A stretch of 64,000 nt of DNA. Source: Thiobacillus denitrificans DSM 12475 (lineage in GTDB: Bacteria; Pseudomonadota; Gammaproteobacteria; Burkholderiales; Thiobacillaceae). The stretch is from positions 1-64,000 of the forward strand of contig NZ_AQWL01000002.1 in the NCBI RefSeq assembly GCF_000376425.1. Direction: 5' to 3'. The stretch's first letter is position 1, and every line of letters begins with the position of its first letter. Both the position numbers and the translations under genes were made by a program. A model generated the notes under the pieces. That model was given only the letters and a program-made list of their open reading frames with translations, was not told the origin of the DNA and did no database searches. Positions 63,529 to 64,000 of the stretch are shown here, in pieces.

Positions 63529-64000
63529 ATGATGGTTTCGCCCCACCCCTATTCCGCGCTGACGCCAGACTGCGCGCTCGATGCGCTCGACAGCACCGGC
63601 TTGCACGCGGATGGCCGCCTGCTGGCCTTGAATAGCTACGAGAACCGCGTCTACCAGATGGGCGTCGAGGATGCCGCCCCGGTGGTGGTCAAGTTCTACC
63701 GGCCGGAACGCTGGAGCGATGCCGCGATCCTGGAGGAACACGCGTACACGATCGAACTCGCCGCGCGCGAAATTCCGGTGGTGGCGCCGCTGTCATTGAA
63801 TGGCGCCACCCTGCATGCCCATGCCGGTTTCCGCTTCGCGGTGTACCCGAAGCAGGGCGGGCGCATGCCCGAATTCGATCGGGCCGGCACCCTGCAGCGG
63901 ATGGGACGCTTCCTCGGACGCATTCACGCGGTGGGCACGCAGACGGATTTTTCACATCGCCCGGCACTCGATCTCGAAACCTTCGGCTATGCGTCGCGTG
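63529..64000 (+). CDS. srkA: SrkA/YihE-family stress response kinase, partial (cut by right edge)
   Basis: From ATG 63529 the frame stays open to the end of the window (157 codons): MMVSPHPYSALTPDCALDAL, then the diagnostic LNSYENRVYQMG, VVVKFYRPERWSDAAILEEH and FAVYPKQGGRMPE. This is the N-lobe of the SrkA/YihE Ser/Thr kinase, which protects against stress-induced death. ATG 63532 is an equally possible start. The catalytic lobe lies beyond the window. Confidence 0.9.
   Translation, partial: MMVSPHPYSALTPDCALDALDSTGLHADGRLLALNSYENRVYQMGVEDAAPVVVKFYRPERWSDAAILEEHAYTIELAAREIPVVAPLSLNGATLHAHAGFRFAVYPKQGGRMPEFDRAGTLQRMGRFLGRIHAVGTQTDFSHRPALDLETFGYASR

Overview
The window is high-GC, densely packed bacterial chromosome. 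Gene content and order (lysM-dprA-smg-topA; def-fmt-rsmB-DUF4390-ntrY-ntrX-trkA-trkH; trxA-rho-rpmE; GlcDEF) point to a betaproteobacterium. A persulfide-dioxygenase-like enzyme, an exported DsrE-like protein, a rhodanese fusion, several small c-type haem proteins and a B12-dependent ribonucleotide reductase fit a Thiobacillus-like sulfur oxidiser. That placement is inference from content; no rRNA or other marker is present. I see no tRNA, rRNA or CRISPR array.

Layout. 1-5.7 kb looks accessory: the end of an IS30-family element that has cut an endonuclease/exonuclease/phosphatase-family gene, a ClsC-like phospholipase D protein with a tiny membrane ORF upstream, and a Ca2+-type P-type ATPase. 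5.8-12.8 kb, minus strand: an exported PhnD-rhodanese fusion, then the lysM-dprA-smg-topA-pseudoreceiver operon. 12.9-23.5 kb, plus strand: a housekeeping run (def, fmt, rsmB, DUF4390, ntrYX, trkAH, TPR protein, Fe(II)-trafficking protein) ending at a perfect terminator hairpin. 23.5-31.7 kb: phoU; an overlapping trio (P-loop ATPase, Nudix-ThiE fusion, small exported protein); a small cytochrome c; a pair of flavin split-barrel proteins, one fused to GAF and a probable winged helix; argJ; two small proteins; a DUF938 methyltransferase. 31.7-38.2 kb: AddA-like and AddB-like recombination helicase-nucleases, separated by the wreck of an HNH endonuclease gene. 38.3-44.4 kb: ferredoxin, thioredoxin, rho, rpmE, an M48 lipoprotein protease, a membrane glycosyltransferase and mobA.

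44.4-53.4 kb is the most distinctive block. Six minus-strand genes run with short gaps or overlaps: a transketolase-fold TPP enzyme, a four-carbon acid sugar kinase (DUF1537), GlcD, GlcE, GlcF and an ETHE1-like metallo-beta-lactamase. They diverge from an IclR-family regulator, with a 7-bp-arm inverted repeat in the shared control region. This looks like one regulon for C2/C4 hydroxy-acid or sugar-acid metabolism.

53.7-64 kb: a PEP-CTERM secreted protein, an AI-2E-family permease with a GcvR-like ACT protein, an unrecognised conserved protein with DUF502, a haem lipoprotein, an EAL/HDOD protein, a GIY-YIG protein, a patatin with the exported DsrE-like protein, a class II ribonucleotide reductase, and the start of an SrkA/YihE kinase cut by the right edge.

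The long ORFs opposite these genes are high-GC antisense shadows and are not annotated.
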